This document shows positions 15,824 to 24,868 of a stretch of 64,000 bases of DNA, piece by piece. The stretch is from positions 1-64,000 of the forward strand of contig NZ_VTHK01000049.1 of the NCBI RefSeq assembly GCF_009765355.1, in the 5' to 3' direction. Origin of the DNA: Amycolatopsis anabasis (lineage in GTDB: Bacteria; Actinomycetota; Actinomycetes; Mycobacteriales; Pseudonocardiaceae). The notes under the pieces are model-generated. The model was not told the origin of the DNA. It saw only the letters and a list, made by a program, of their open reading frames with translations, and did no database searches. The position numbers were made by a program, and so were the translations under genes. Each line of letters starts with the position of its first letter. Within the stretch, counting starts at the first letter, position 1.

Positions 15824-16918
15824 ATGACACTTCAGGTCGCCGTCGTGGGCGGCGGAATCGGCGGGCTCACCTGTGCGATCGCGTTGCACCGGGCCGGTGC
15901 CCGGGTTGCCGTGCTGGAGCGGTGGCCGGAGATCACCGGCCGCGGGACCGCGCTGGGCATGTGGCCGGAGGCGCTGCGCGCGCTGGACGCGGTGGGCCTG
16001 GGCGACCGGGTTCGCGAGATCGGGGTGCGGCAGCGGGAAATGGCGTTCCGGACGCCGGACGGCCGGGCGCTGGCCCGGCTCGACGTGGGGCGGCTGGAGC
16101 GCCGCGGCGGCGAGCTTCCGGTGCTCCTCTCGCGCGCCGCGCTGATCCGGGTGCTGCGCGAGGCGCTGCCCGCGCACCTGATCCGCACCGGCACCCAGGT
16201 GCGGGCGGCCGACCTTCCCGCGCTGCGTGCCGAGCACGACGTGGTGGTCGGGGCGGACGGCATCCACAGCGTGGTGCGTTCGGCCGGATTCGGCGCCGGC
16301 CGGTTGCGGTACTCCGGCTACACGGCGTGGATCGGCGTGGTTCCCGGGAACGGCGAGCGCGGCCAGGAAATCCTCGGCCGGGGCCGGAAGTTCGGGATCA
16401 CCCCGGCGGAGAACGGGATGACCAACTTCTACGCCCCGGTCTGGGCGCCCGCGAACTATCCGGTGCCCGGGGGAGCGCTGGCCGATCTGCGCGCGCGGTT
16501 CGGCGACTGGTGCGAACCGGTGCCGTCGCTGCTGGAACGGGCCGAGGGCGCCGAGATCCTGCGCAACGCGGTGCACCACCTCGACCCGCCGCTGCGGGAT
16601 TTCGTCCGCGGCAACCTGGCGTTGCTCGGCGATGCGGCGCACGCGATGACCGCCGATCTCGGGCAGGGCGCGTGCCAGGCGCTGGCCGACGGCGCCGCAC
16701 TGGGCCGGTGTCTCGCCGAGGACGGGGTGGCGGGCCTGCGGCGCTACGACCGCGAGCGGCGCCGGGCGTCCCAGCGCGTCGCCGCGGGCGCGAAGTGGCT
16801 GGGCGGGCTGACCATGCGCCCCGGGCTCACCGCGGTGCGGAACGGCCTCTTCCGCACCGCGGGCGTGATCACCGGGCACGGGTCGGCGAGGATGGCGGTA
16901 TGGGAACCCTCGACCTGA
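15824..16918 (+). CDS. FAD-dependent monooxygenase
   Basis: This 364-residue class A flavoprotein hydroxylase has the dinucleotide motif VVGGGIGGLTCA (9-14 GGGIGG), the DG motif GADGIHSVVR and the GD motif LLGDAAHAMTADLGQG that binds FAD. It uses NAD(P)H and O2 to hydroxylate an unknown, probably aromatic or lipophilic, substrate. It overlaps the nitroreductase gene by 19 bp, so the two are translated together, and it is divergent from a TetR repressor. Detoxification or catabolism of a xenobiotic is plausible. Confidence 0.9.
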   Translation: MTLQVAVVGGGIGGLTCAIALHRAGARVAVLERWPEITGRGTALGMWPEALRALDAVGLGDRVREIGVRQREMAFRTPDGRALARLDVGRLERRGGELPVLLSRAALIRVLREALPAHLIRTGTQVRAADLPALRAEHDVVVGADGIHSVVRSAGFGAGRLRYSGYTAWIGVVPGNGERGQEILGRGRKFGITPAENGMTNFYAPVWAPANYPVPGGALADLRARFGDWCEPVPSLLERAEGAEILRNAVHHLDPPLRDFVRGNLALLGDAAHAMTADLGQGACQALADGAALGRCLAEDGVAGLRRYDRERRRASQRVAAGAKWLGGLTMRPGLTAVRNGLFRTAGVITGHGSARMAVWEPST

Positions 16919-17550
16919 CCCCGGACGAACTGCTGACCACGACCCGTACCGTGCGCAAGCGCCTGGATCTCGAGCGGCCGGTGCCGATGGAACTGGTGCG
17001 GGACTGCCTGAACATCGCGCTGCAGGCGCCGAGCGGCTCGAACCGCCAGGACTGGCACTGGGTGGTGCTCACCGACCCGGAAACCCGTGCCGCGGTGGGG
17101 GAGTACTACCGCCGCTCGGTCGAGCGGTACCTGGATTCCCGGTACGCGGCGGGGAAGCTGTTCGCCGACGATCCGGACCGCGCGCCGGTGCAGCGGCGGG
17201 TCGGCGACAGCGTGGCCTACCTCGGCGAGCACCTCGGCAAGGCGCCGGTGCTGCTCATCCCGTGCCTGCGGGTGCCGGGTGGCGAACTGGCCGACGGCAA
17301 CCAGGCCGGGACCTGGGGCTCGCTGCTCCCCGCGGTGTGGAGTTTCATGCTCGCCGCGCGCGCCCGGGGGCTGGGCACCGCGTGGACCACCCTGCACCTG
17401 ACCTACGAGCGGGAGATCGCCGAACTGCTGGGCCTGCCCGAGGACATCCGGCAGGCGGCGCTCGTGCCGGTCGCCTACTACACCGGCGACACGTTCAAAC
17501 CCGCCGCCCGGCAACCCCTCGACGAGGTCCTGCACGTCGACCGCTGGTAG
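16900..17550 (+). CDS. Nitroreductase-family FMN oxidoreductase
   Basis: The 216-residue protein has TRTVRKRLD (phosphate-contacting Arg region), APSGSNRQDWHWVVL and the C-terminal part (LGTAWTTLHLTYERE, then LVPVAYYTG) typical of nitroreductase-fold flavoproteins. It would reduce nitro, quinone or enone groups with NAD(P)H. ATG 16900 overlaps the monooxygenase 3' end. Both genes end at a bidirectional terminator. Confidence 0.9.
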   Translation: MGTLDLTPDELLTTTRTVRKRLDLERPVPMELVRDCLNIALQAPSGSNRQDWHWVVLTDPETRAAVGEYYRRSVERYLDSRYAAGKLFADDPDRAPVQRRVGDSVAYLGEHLGKAPVLLIPCLRVPGGELADGNQAGTWGSLLPAVWSFMLAARARGLGTAWTTLHLTYEREIAELLGLPEDIRQAALVPVAYYTGDTFKPAARQPLDEVLHVDRW

Positions 17551-17557
17551 CGCCGAA

Positions 17558-17587
17558 GGAGGGCACTTTCCCGGGAAAGTGCCCTCC
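17558..17587. terminator. Bidirectional hairpin terminator
   Basis: A 30-bp perfect palindrome, GGAGGGCACTTTCCC followed by its reverse complement, lies between the convergent nitroreductase and sugar-dehydrogenase genes. Confidence 0.8.
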
Positions 17588-17600
17588 TCGCGCAAGAACC

Positions 17601-18641
17601 TCAGGTGCCGGTGGTGCTGAGGATGCGGTCGTCCTCGGCGGCGGGGCTGCCGCGGCCGTCGCGGTTGCTGGTGCCGACCCACAGCGTGTTGTCCGGCGCC
17701 GCGGCGACCGCGCGCAGCCGCCCGTAGGTGCCCTGCCACAGCCCCTGCGGCTGACCGACGCCGTCGTCGGCGTTCACCGGGATCTTCCACAGCCGCCGCC
17801 CGGCGAGCGCCGCCATGTAGAGGTGACCCTGGTAGTAGCCGAGCCCGCTGGGCGAAGCCTGCGAAGTGGACCAGGTCAGCAGCGGATTCACGAACCGGGG
17901 ATCCGAGCACGTGCCCTCGCACGTCGGCCAGCCGTAGTTCTTGCCGGATTCGATGCGGTTCAGCTCGTCGTAGGCGTTGTTGCCGAACTCCGAGGCGTAC
18001 ATCCGGCCACCGGGTCCCCAGGCGAGGCCCTGCACATTGCGGTGCCCGTAGGAGTAGACCCGCGAATTCGGGAACGGATTGCCCGGCGCGGGCTGGCCGT
18101 CCGCGGTGATCCGCAGGATCTTCCCGCCGAGCGAGTTCAGGTTCTGCGAGTTGTTGCGGTTGCCGCCGTCGCCGGTTCCCGCGTACAGGAAACCGTCCGG
18201 GCCGAACTCCAGCCGCCCGCCGTTGTGGATGGACGACTTCGGGATGCCGGTCACGATCGGCTGGGGCTGCTGGCCGAGCACGAACTTCGCGATCCGGTTG
18301 TCGCTCGCGGCCGTGTAGTACACGAAGACCGTCTTGTCCTCGGCGTACTTCGGGGAGACCGCGATGCCCATCAGACCGCCCTCGCCCGCGGCGGAGACAC
18401 CGGGAATGGTCTGGACATCGGCGACCTGCCCGGAGCGGATGGACCGGACCTTGGCGGTGTTCCGCTCGGTGAACAACGCGCTGCCGTCGGGGAGGAAAGC
18501 GATGGCCCACGGCACGTTCAGCCGGGAGGCGATCGTCGTGGGGGCCAAGGGAGCGGGCTGGGCGGAGGCCGAGGCCGCGGTGATGCCCGCGGCCACCGTG
18601 GCGGCCGCGAGGGCGGCCACGGCGAGCTGTCGAGTTCTCAT
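17601..18641 (-). CDS. Exported PQQ-dependent sugar dehydrogenase (soluble aldose dehydrogenase type)
   Basis: ATG 18641 follows AAGGAAG and opens a Sec signal peptide (MRTRQLAVAALAAATVAAG to about residue 31). The 346-residue protein is a six-bladed GDH-B/Asd propeller: NVPWAIAFLPDG, GEGGLMGIAVSP (catalytic-His region altered), IHNGGRLEFGPDG, GHRNVQGLAW and the LYMAALAG end. Family members oxidise sugars to lactones with PQQ outside the membrane. In members I know, the segment before the Gly-Gly loop often contains His; here it is Glu-Gly-Gly, so activity is uncertain. Divergent from rarA. Confidence 0.85.
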   Translation of the reverse strand: MRTRQLAVAALAAATVAAGITAASASAQPAPLAPTTIASRLNVPWAIAFLPDGSALFTERNTAKVRSIRSGQVADVQTIPGVSAAGEGGLMGIAVSPKYAEDKTVFVYYTAASDNRIAKFVLGQQPQPIVTGIPKSSIHNGGRLEFGPDGFLYAGTGDGGNRNNSQNLNSLGGKILRITADGQPAPGNPFPNSRVYSYGHRNVQGLAWGPGGRMYASEFGNNAYDELNRIESGKNYGWPTCEGTCSDPRFVNPLLTWSTSQASPSGLGYYQGHLYMAALAGRRLWKIPVNADDGVGQPQGLWQGTYGRLRAVAAAPDNTLWVGTSNRDGRGSPAAEDDRILSTTGT

Positions 18642-18805
18642 GCGTACTTCCTTGAGTGCAGGGGAGGGGGCGGTACGCGCGCGAACCCCAGCGTAGGGCC
18701 GCCCGACGGGCCGGGCAGCCGACGATCGTAGGGAATCCGTTACTCCGGGTGAGGGCATTCACAGCCGCCATAACGAGTGTCGGTGGGCGCGACTACCGTG
18801 AAAGG

Positions 18806-20176
18806 GTGCAGCAGGACGAACTCTTCACGGTGAACCCCGATCTGGGCCAGCCGCCACCCGAGCCGAGCGAGGCGCCCCGGCAGGTGGCCGTGCCGGCCGG
18901 CTCGCCGCTCGCGGTGCGGATGCGGCCGCGTTCGCTCGACGAGGTGGTCGGCCAGCAGCACCTGCTGGGCGAGGGAGCCCCGCTGCGCCGGCTCGTCGAG
19001 GGCGCGGCCCCGGCCTCGGTGCTGCTCTACGGTCCGCCGGGCACCGGTAAGACCACCCTGGCCAATCTGGTCTCGACCGCGACCGGGCGCCGGTTCGTCG
19101 CCCTGTCCGCGCTTTCGGCCGGGGTCAAGGAGGTCCGCGGGGTGATCGAGGAGGCCCGGCGGCGCCGCAACTACAACGCCGAGAACACCGTGCTGTTCAT
19201 CGACGAGGTGCACCGGTTCTCCAAGACCCAGCAGGACGCGCTGCTCGGCGCGGTCGAGGACCGGACGGTGCTGCTGGTCGCGGCGACCACGGAAAACCCG
19301 TCCTTCTCGGTGGTGTCCCCGCTGCTGTCCCGTTCACTGGTGTTGCAGTTGCGGCCGCTCACCGACGACGACGTGCGGAACCTGATCCGGCGCGCGCTGA
19401 GCGACGAACGCGGCCTGAACGACGAGCTGAAGCTGACCGAGGACGCCGAGGCACACCTGGTGCGGCTCGCCTCGGGTGACGCCCGCCGGGCGCTCACCGC
19501 CCTGGAGGCGGCCGCCGACGCGGCGGGCGCGACCGAGCACCGCACCATCGACCTCGCCACGGTCGAGTCCACTGTGGACAAGGCGGCGGTCCGGTACGAC
19601 CGTGACGGCGACCAGCACTACGACGTGATCAGCGCGTTCATCAAGTCGATCCGCGGGTCCGATGTGGACGCCGCGCTGCACTACCTGGCGCGGATGATCG
19701 AAGCGGGGGAGGACCCGCGGTTCCTCGCCCGCCGCCTGGTGGTGCACGCGAGCGAGGACATCGGCATGGCCGATCCCACGGCGCTGCAGTCCGCGGTCGC
19801 CGCGGCGCACGCGGTCCAGTTCATCGGCATGCCCGAAGGCCGCCTCGCGCTGGCCCAGGCGACCGTGCACCTGGCCACCGCGCCGAAGTCCAACGCGGTG
19901 ATCACCGGGATCGACGCGGCGCTGGCGGACGTGCGCGCCGGGAAGATCGGCACCGTGCCACCGCATCTGCGCGACGGGCACTACGCGGGCGCGGCGAAGC
20001 TCGGCAACGCGCAGGGCTACCGGTACCCGCACAACGTCCCCGAAGGCGTGCTGGCCCAGCAGTACCCGCCGGACGAACTGGTGGGGCAGGACTACTACCA
20101 CCCCACGCAGCGGGGCGCCGAGCGCACGCTCGCCGAACGGGTCCCGAAGCTGCGGCGCACCATCCGCGGTGAGTAA
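18806..20176 (+). CDS. rarA: Replication-associated recombination protein A (AAA+ ATPase)
   Basis: The 456-residue protein belongs to the RarA/MgsA/WRNIP1 family, which acts at stalled replication forks. It has Walker A GPPGTGKTT near residue 76, Walker B LFIDEVHR near 130, sensor 1 AATTENPSF, an arginine-finger region PLLSRSLV, and the C-terminal tetramerisation part (YDRDGDQHYDVISAFIKS, then GLP-like YRYPHN). GTG 18806 (MQQDELFTVNPD) is preferred since homologues begin in the same way; the ribosome binding site is poor. The region codes a perfect actinobacterial DnaA-box 9-mer by chance or design (19573-19581). Confidence 0.95.
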   Translation: MQQDELFTVNPDLGQPPPEPSEAPRQVAVPAGSPLAVRMRPRSLDEVVGQQHLLGEGAPLRRLVEGAAPASVLLYGPPGTGKTTLANLVSTATGRRFVALSALSAGVKEVRGVIEEARRRRNYNAENTVLFIDEVHRFSKTQQDALLGAVEDRTVLLVAATTENPSFSVVSPLLSRSLVLQLRPLTDDDVRNLIRRALSDERGLNDELKLTEDAEAHLVRLASGDARRALTALEAAADAAGATEHRTIDLATVESTVDKAAVRYDRDGDQHYDVISAFIKSIRGSDVDAALHYLARMIEAGEDPRFLARRLVVHASEDIGMADPTALQSAVAAAHAVQFIGMPEGRLALAQATVHLATAPKSNAVITGIDAALADVRAGKIGTVPPHLRDGHYAGAAKLGNAQGYRYPHNVPEGVLAQQYPPDELVGQDYYHPTQRGAERTLAERVPKLRRTIRGE

Positions 20177-20277
20177 AGCGGTCTTGGCGACCCCTTGGGC
20201 AGATTCGGGGAAGCTGGACGGCTGACGTTCGCCCGCACGTCGGTTTCGTGGCATGCGGGTCGGCGAATATGCCGCCC

Positions 20278-21891
20278 ATGGAGATCCCCCGAGTAGGCGT
20301 GCCCGGCGCGCTGGCCGATCGCCTGTCGATGGCCGAACAGCACGAATTCCTCAGCAGACGCTCGATGCTCAAGGGTGCGGCCGCCGGTGGCGCCCTGCTC
20401 GCGGCGGGCCCGCTGCTGCTGCCCGGCGCGGCCTACGCCACCGGCGACCGGGTCGCGCCGGCCGGCCGCCACCTCGCGTTCGGCCGCAATCCGCGCACCA
20501 CCATGCGGATCGCGTGGCAGGTGCCCGCCCCGGTGCGCAACCCGTTCGTCCGGGTCGCCGAGGCGGGCGAGCGGCCCGGCCGGTGGAGCCACCGCATCCC
20601 GGCCGAACTCCGCACGCTGCACTCCGAGGTGGCCGGGGTGATCGCCCCGCGGGACCAGTACTACGTGCACGCCGAGGTCGGCGGCCTGCGGCCGGGGCAC
20701 GGCTACCGGTACATCGCCGGGCACGACGGCTACGACCCGGTCGGCGAGCCGGGGCACCCGTTCCGCACCGCGCCCGCCCGCGGCTTCCCCGCCGAGGCGT
20801 TCACCTTCACCGCGTTCGGCGATCAGGGCGTGACCACGCACGCGCTCGCCGTCGACGGCGCGGTGGCCCGCCAGAAGCCCGCGTTCCACCTGCTCGCCGG
20901 GGACATCGCCTACGCCGATCCGAACGGCGCCGGGCTGCCGATCGGCGGCACGCCCGACTCCGCCCACGACACCTTCGATCCCGGAGTGTGGGACGCCTAC
21001 TTCGGGCAGATCGAACCGCTGGCCGCGTCCGTGCCGTGGATGGTGACCACCGGTAACCACGACATGGAGGCGCTGTACTCGCCGGACGGCTACGGCGGGC
21101 AGCTCGCGCGCTGGGACTTCCCGGGCTCCGGTCCGGCCGGGTGCCCGAGCGCCTACTCGTTCATCTACGGCAACGTGGGCGTGGTGTCGCTGGACGCGAA
21201 CGACGTCTCGAACGAGATCCCGGCCAACCGGGGCTACACGGGCGGCGGCCAGACCGCGTGGCTGAAGCGGCGGCTGCGGTACCTGCGCCTGCAGCCGGAC
21301 GTCGACTTCGTCGTCGTGTTCTTCCACCACTGCGCCTACTCGACCACCCGGGCGCACGCCTCCGACGGCGGCGTGCGCGACGAATGGGTCCCGCTGTTCG
21401 ACCGGTACCACGTCGACCTGGTGATCAACGGGCACAACCACGTCTACGAACGCAGTGACGCGCTGCGCGCGGGCCGGGTGACCCGCGCGGTGCGCATCGG
21501 CGACACCGTGCACCCCGATCGGGACGGCACGGTCTACGCGACCTGCGGCGGGGGCGGCAAGAGCCTGTACGACTTCCCGGCCCCGGACACCTACGCGGGC
21601 CACGAAGGTCCCCATGTCGACGTGCCGTCCTACTACTGGGCCCCGGGCAAGGGGAAGGTGACCGAGACCGTCGCGTGGTCCCGGGTCCGCTACACCGGTT
21701 ACGCCTTCCTGGCCATCGACGCGCGGCCCGCGTTCCCTGGTCGCGACACCACGCTGACCGTGCGCACCCTGTCCGGCGACGGCGCCGAAATCGACCGGTT
21801 CGCCCTCCGGCGCACCGCGGGTTTCCACCGGGGCTTCGACCCTTCGTCGCTCTCCGTGACCGGACTGGGCGCGGATCCCGGCGACGCGTGA
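20278..21891 (+). CDS. Tat-exported purple-acid-phosphatase-like metallophosphoesterase
   Basis: A twin-arginine signal (LSRRSMLKGAAAGGALLAAG) begins about 20 residues in. An N-terminal Fn3-like domain precedes a metallophosphatase domain with all ligand motifs in order: FGDQG, AGDIAYAD, TTGNHD, VFFHHCAY and GHNHVYER. This set is that of purple acid phosphatases and predicts an Fe/Zn two-metal site hydrolysing phosphomonoesters outside the cell. ATG 20278 is a choice; ATG 20269 and ATG 20329 are alternatives, none with a strong ribosome binding site. A 20-bp terminator hairpin follows. Confidence 0.9.
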   Translation: MEIPRVGVPGALADRLSMAEQHEFLSRRSMLKGAAAGGALLAAGPLLLPGAAYATGDRVAPAGRHLAFGRNPRTTMRIAWQVPAPVRNPFVRVAEAGERPGRWSHRIPAELRTLHSEVAGVIAPRDQYYVHAEVGGLRPGHGYRYIAGHDGYDPVGEPGHPFRTAPARGFPAEAFTFTAFGDQGVTTHALAVDGAVARQKPAFHLLAGDIAYADPNGAGLPIGGTPDSAHDTFDPGVWDAYFGQIEPLAASVPWMVTTGNHDMEALYSPDGYGGQLARWDFPGSGPAGCPSAYSFIYGNVGVVSLDANDVSNEIPANRGYTGGGQTAWLKRRLRYLRLQPDVDFVVVFFHHCAYSTTRAHASDGGVRDEWVPLFDRYHVDLVINGHNHVYERSDALRAGRVTRAVRIGDTVHPDRDGTVYATCGGGGKSLYDFPAPDTYAGHEGPHVDVPSYYWAPGKGKVTETVAWSRVRYTGYAFLAIDARPAFPGRDTTLTVRTLSGDGAEIDRFALRRTAGFHRGFDPSSLSVTGLGADPGDA

Positions 21892-21900
21892 CGTGCTTGC

Positions 21901-21976
21901 AGCGAGGGACCTTTACTACGATTCAGCCGTAGTAAAGGTCCCTCGCTCCGGTTGAGCCGTAGCGAAGGTCCCTTGC
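21901..21976 (+). terminator. Strong terminator hairpin with an imperfect repeat of its right arm
   Basis: AGCGAGGGACCTTTACTACG (21901-21920) pairs perfectly with 21928-21947 around a 7-nt loop. The right arm plus flank is then repeated imperfectly at 21949-21976 (GAGCCGTAGCGAAGGTCCCT). The repeat could pair alternatively with the left arm. It ends the phosphatase gene and lies directly before the methionine-salvage operon. Confidence 0.75.
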
Positions 21977-21996
21977 TCACGAGCGAAGGGGGACGC

Positions 21997-23127
21997 ATGG
22001 CGGCGGGGTGGCGGGAGACGGCCGAGGAGCTGGCCGCGAAGTTGCGGGCCGACGCGGCCGAGCGGGACCGAGCCGGGGCGGCGCCGACCGAGGAAGTCGA
22101 GCTGTTGCGCCGATCCGGCCTGCTCGAGGCGCTGGCCGAGGAGGGCTGGGCGGCGGCGAACACCGTCACCCGGATCGTCGCCGCCGCGGACGCCTCGGTC
22201 GGCCACCTGCTCGGCTACCACTACCTCCAGCTCTGGCGCTGCGGTCTGTTCGGCAAGCCCGAACTCGCCGAACATTCCCGGTTCTGGGCGGGGGTGAGCA
22301 ATCCGCTGGACGCCGCGCTCGAACTGACCCCGACCGAGACCGGGTTCCTGGTCGACGGGCGCAAGACGTTCGCGACCGGCGCCGCGGTGGCCGACCGGTT
22401 GGTGGTCAGCGGCACCCGCGCCGACACCGGGGAGAAACTCACCTTCGTGACGGACGCCCGCGCGCCGGGCATCAGCTATCCCGGTGACTGGGACAACATC
22501 GGCCAGCGGCTGACCGCGAGCGGCGGGGTGGTCTTCGACCGGGTCGCGGTCGCCGCGGCCGACGTCCTCGGCGACCAGCCCGAGGGCGATGTCGAACCCC
22601 GTGCGCTCCGCCTTTCGCTGGCCGCCCTGGGATTCCAGCTGATGCTGAGCCAGGTGTACGTCGGCCTCGCCGAAGGGGCGCTGGCCGAGGGCGCCGCCTA
22701 CACCCGGGACCGCACCCGGCCCTGGATACTGTCCGAAGTGGACACCGCCACCGCGGATCCGTACATCCTCGCGGGCTACGGCGAACTGGTCGCGCACGCC
22801 GAGGCCGCGCGGCTGCTCACCGACCGGGCCGCCGAGGCGCTCGGCGAGGCGGACGCGGCCGGGCTCGAGCTGACCGCCGAACACCGCGCGGCCGCGGCGG
22901 TCGCGGTGTCCGCGGCGAAGGTCGTGGCGACCCGGGTGGTCAACGAGACCACGGCCCGGGTCTTCGAGTTCGTCGGCGCGCGGGCCACGGCGTCGAAGTA
23001 CGGCTTCGACCGGTTCTGGCGCAACGCCCGGACGCTGACCCTGCACGATCCGGTGGCGTACAAGGCACGTGAGGTCGGCGCGCGGTTCCTCACCGGCGCC
23101 CGGCCGCCGATCACCGGGTACAGCTAG
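21997..23127 (+). CDS. Acyl-CoA-dehydrogenase-fold flavoprotein (SfnB/DszC-like), methionine-salvage associated
   Basis: ATG 21997 follows GAAGGGGGA and gives 376 residues with the acyl-CoA dehydrogenase fold: N-terminal helices (LLRRSGLLEALAEEG), a beta domain and the C-terminal helical bundle. The catalytic Glu region of true acyl-CoA dehydrogenases is not evident. The protein is closest in pattern to the SfnB/DszC group of reduced-flavin-dependent sulfur-compound oxygenases. It is first in a run with mtnA, mtnC, mtnB and mtnD, with mtnA only 3 bp on. I infer a part in handling an organosulfur compound that feeds, or drains, methionine salvage; the substrate is unknown. Confidence 0.75.
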   Translation: MAAGWRETAEELAAKLRADAAERDRAGAAPTEEVELLRRSGLLEALAEEGWAAANTVTRIVAAADASVGHLLGYHYLQLWRCGLFGKPELAEHSRFWAGVSNPLDAALELTPTETGFLVDGRKTFATGAAVADRLVVSGTRADTGEKLTFVTDARAPGISYPGDWDNIGQRLTASGGVVFDRVAVAAADVLGDQPEGDVEPRALRLSLAALGFQLMLSQVYVGLAEGALAEGAAYTRDRTRPWILSEVDTATADPYILAGYGELVAHAEAARLLTDRAAEALGEADAAGLELTAEHRAAAAVAVSAAKVVATRVVNETTARVFEFVGARATASKYGFDRFWRNARTLTLHDPVAYKAREVGARFLTGARPPITGYS

Positions 23128-23129
23128 TC

Positions 23130-24155
23130 ATGCTTCCCGTGCTCGCCGACAGCGTCCGGCTGACCGATGACGGCGTGGACATCCTGGACCGCCGGAAGTT
23201 CCCGTTCGAACGCGTCTGGGTGCGCTGCCGCACCGCCGAGGAGGTGGCGGTCGCCATCGAGGACATGGTGACCCAGTCCTCGGGCCCGTACTTCGCCGCG
23301 CTCTTGGCGCTGGTGCTGGCCGCCCGCGAAGCCGCCGGGCTGGATCCGGCCGCGGCCCGGGAGTACCTGGAGCGCACTGGGCAACGCCTGGTCGAGACCC
23401 GGCGCACGAACAACCACCTGCGCAAGGCCGTCCACACGGTACTGTCCACAGTAGACAACGCGGGCGGGGTGACCGGGGACGCGCTGGTGGCCGCCGCGCT
23501 CGCCGGGGCCCGGGCCGGGGACGAACGGTACCGCGCGCGCAGCCGCGCGCTGGGGGAGCACACCGCGAAACTGTTGCCGGACAACGGTTCCGTGCTCACC
23601 CACTGCTGGGCGGATCTGTATCTGGTGGAACTGGTCGCCGCCGCGCGGCGGGCCGGGAAGCGGCTCGGGTTCGTCTGCACCGAGACCCGCCCGTACCTCC
23701 AGGGCGCCCGGCTCACCGCGGAAACCCTCGCCGAAATGGACGTGGACGCCACGGTCGTCACCGACGGCGCGGGCGCCGCGGTGCTCGCCTCCGGCGAGGT
23801 GGCCGCCCTGGTGACCGCGGCCGACCGGGTGACCATGGACGGGCACGTGGTGAACAAGATCGGCACGCTCGGCCTCGCCGTCGCGGCGCACGCGTTCGGC
23901 GTGCCGTTCCACGCCATGGTCCAGGCGCCCGACCGCCGCGCGGCCACCGCGGCGGACGTGCCGATCGAGTACCGCTCCGGCGAAGAGGTGCTGAGCGCGC
24001 TCGGGCGGAGAACCGCGAGCCATCGGGTTCGCGGGCTGTACCCGGCCTTCGACGTGACCCCACCCCGGTTCGTCACGTCGGTGGTCACCGATCGCGGTGC
24101 CTTCGCCCCGGGCGAACTCGCCGCCTACTACCAGGAAGGGGACACCGACCGGTGA
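23130..24155 (+). CDS. mtnA: S-methyl-5-thioribose-1-phosphate isomerase-like protein
   Basis: This 341-residue member of the eIF-2B/MtnA superfamily would convert methylthioribose-1-phosphate to methylthioribulose-1-phosphate. The catalytic Cys (Cys159, LTHCWAD) and Asp (Asp232, AADRV) regions are present, with the following NKIGT motif. TTHCNAG-type sequences are more usual, so the family assignment alone could also fit a ribose-1,5-bisphosphate isomerase. The mtnC-mtnB-mtnD neighbours make MtnA the best call. It overlaps mtnC by 4 bp. Confidence 0.85.
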   Translation: MLPVLADSVRLTDDGVDILDRRKFPFERVWVRCRTAEEVAVAIEDMVTQSSGPYFAALLALVLAAREAAGLDPAAAREYLERTGQRLVETRRTNNHLRKAVHTVLSTVDNAGGVTGDALVAAALAGARAGDERYRARSRALGEHTAKLLPDNGSVLTHCWADLYLVELVAAARRAGKRLGFVCTETRPYLQGARLTAETLAEMDVDATVVTDGAGAAVLASGEVAALVTAADRVTMDGHVVNKIGTLGLAVAAHAFGVPFHAMVQAPDRRAATAADVPIEYRSGEEVLSALGRRTASHRVRGLYPAFDVTPPRFVTSVVTDRGAFAPGELAAYYQEGDTDR

Positions 24156-24868
24156 CCGCCGAACTCTCCGCCACCTGGGTCGTCCTCGACATCGAGGGCA
24201 CCCTCACCGCGACGAGCCAGGTGCACGTGGTGCTCTACGACTACGCGCGTCCCCGCCTTGGCCCGTGGATCGACGAACACCCGGACGATCCGGTGGTGCT
24301 CGACGCGGTCGCCGAGATCCGGAAACTGGCCGAACTGCCCGAATCCGCGGGAACGGACGAGATCGTGCGCGTGCTGCACGGGTGGATGGCGGCGGATCAG
24401 AAGATCGCGCCGCTGAAGACCCTGCAGGGGCTGATCTGGCAGCGCGGTTACGCCGTCGGCGACCTGGTCACGGAGTTCTTCGGTGACGTGGCGCCCGCGT
24501 TGCGGTCCTGGCACGCGGCCGGGCTGAACCTGGCCGTCTTCTCCTCGGGGTCGGTCGCCGGGCAGATCGCCTCGTTCTCCCGCACCACCGACGGCGACCT
24601 CACCGGGCTGTTCACGCACCACTTCGACACGGTGAACGCCGGGCCCAAACGCGAGGAACGGTCCTACCGCGCGATCGCCGCGGCACTCGGCGCCCCGTCG
24701 GGCGAGGTGGTGTTCTTCTCGGACGTGCCCGCCGAACTGGACGCCGCCGCGGCGGCCGGGTGGCAGACCGTCGGCGTCGCCCGGGACGGCGAGCCCTACG
24801 GCGACGCCGACTTCGGCGCGCATCCGAAGATCGGCTCGTTCGACGGGATCGGAGTGCGGCCGGTATGA
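24152..24868 (+). CDS. mtnC: Enolase-phosphatase E1
   Basis: This 238-residue HAD-family enzyme enolises and dephosphorylates 2,3-diketo-5-methylthiopentyl-1-phosphate to acireductone. It carries the E1-specific motif I VLDIEGTLT, motif II FSSGS, a Lys in NAGPKREE and motif IV FFSDVPAELDAA. GTG 24152 overlaps the mtnA stop (GTGA), and its own stop overlaps mtnB (ATGA), which suggests tight coupling. Confidence 0.93.
   Translation: MTAELSATWVVLDIEGTLTATSQVHVVLYDYARPRLGPWIDEHPDDPVVLDAVAEIRKLAELPESAGTDEIVRVLHGWMAADQKIAPLKTLQGLIWQRGYAVGDLVTEFFGDVAPALRSWHAAGLNLAVFSSGSVAGQIASFSRTTDGDLTGLFTHHFDTVNAGPKREERSYRAIAAALGAPSGEVVFFSDVPAELDAAAAAGWQTVGVARDGEPYGDADFGAHPKIGSFDGIGVRPV

Noticed and set aside
19573..19581. 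TGTGGACAA, an exact actinobacterial DnaA-box 9-mer inside rarA
   Set aside because: Single box in a coding sequence, with no AT-rich region, no cluster and no dnaA/dnaN nearby; not an origin. Kept only as part of the recurring-motif finding.
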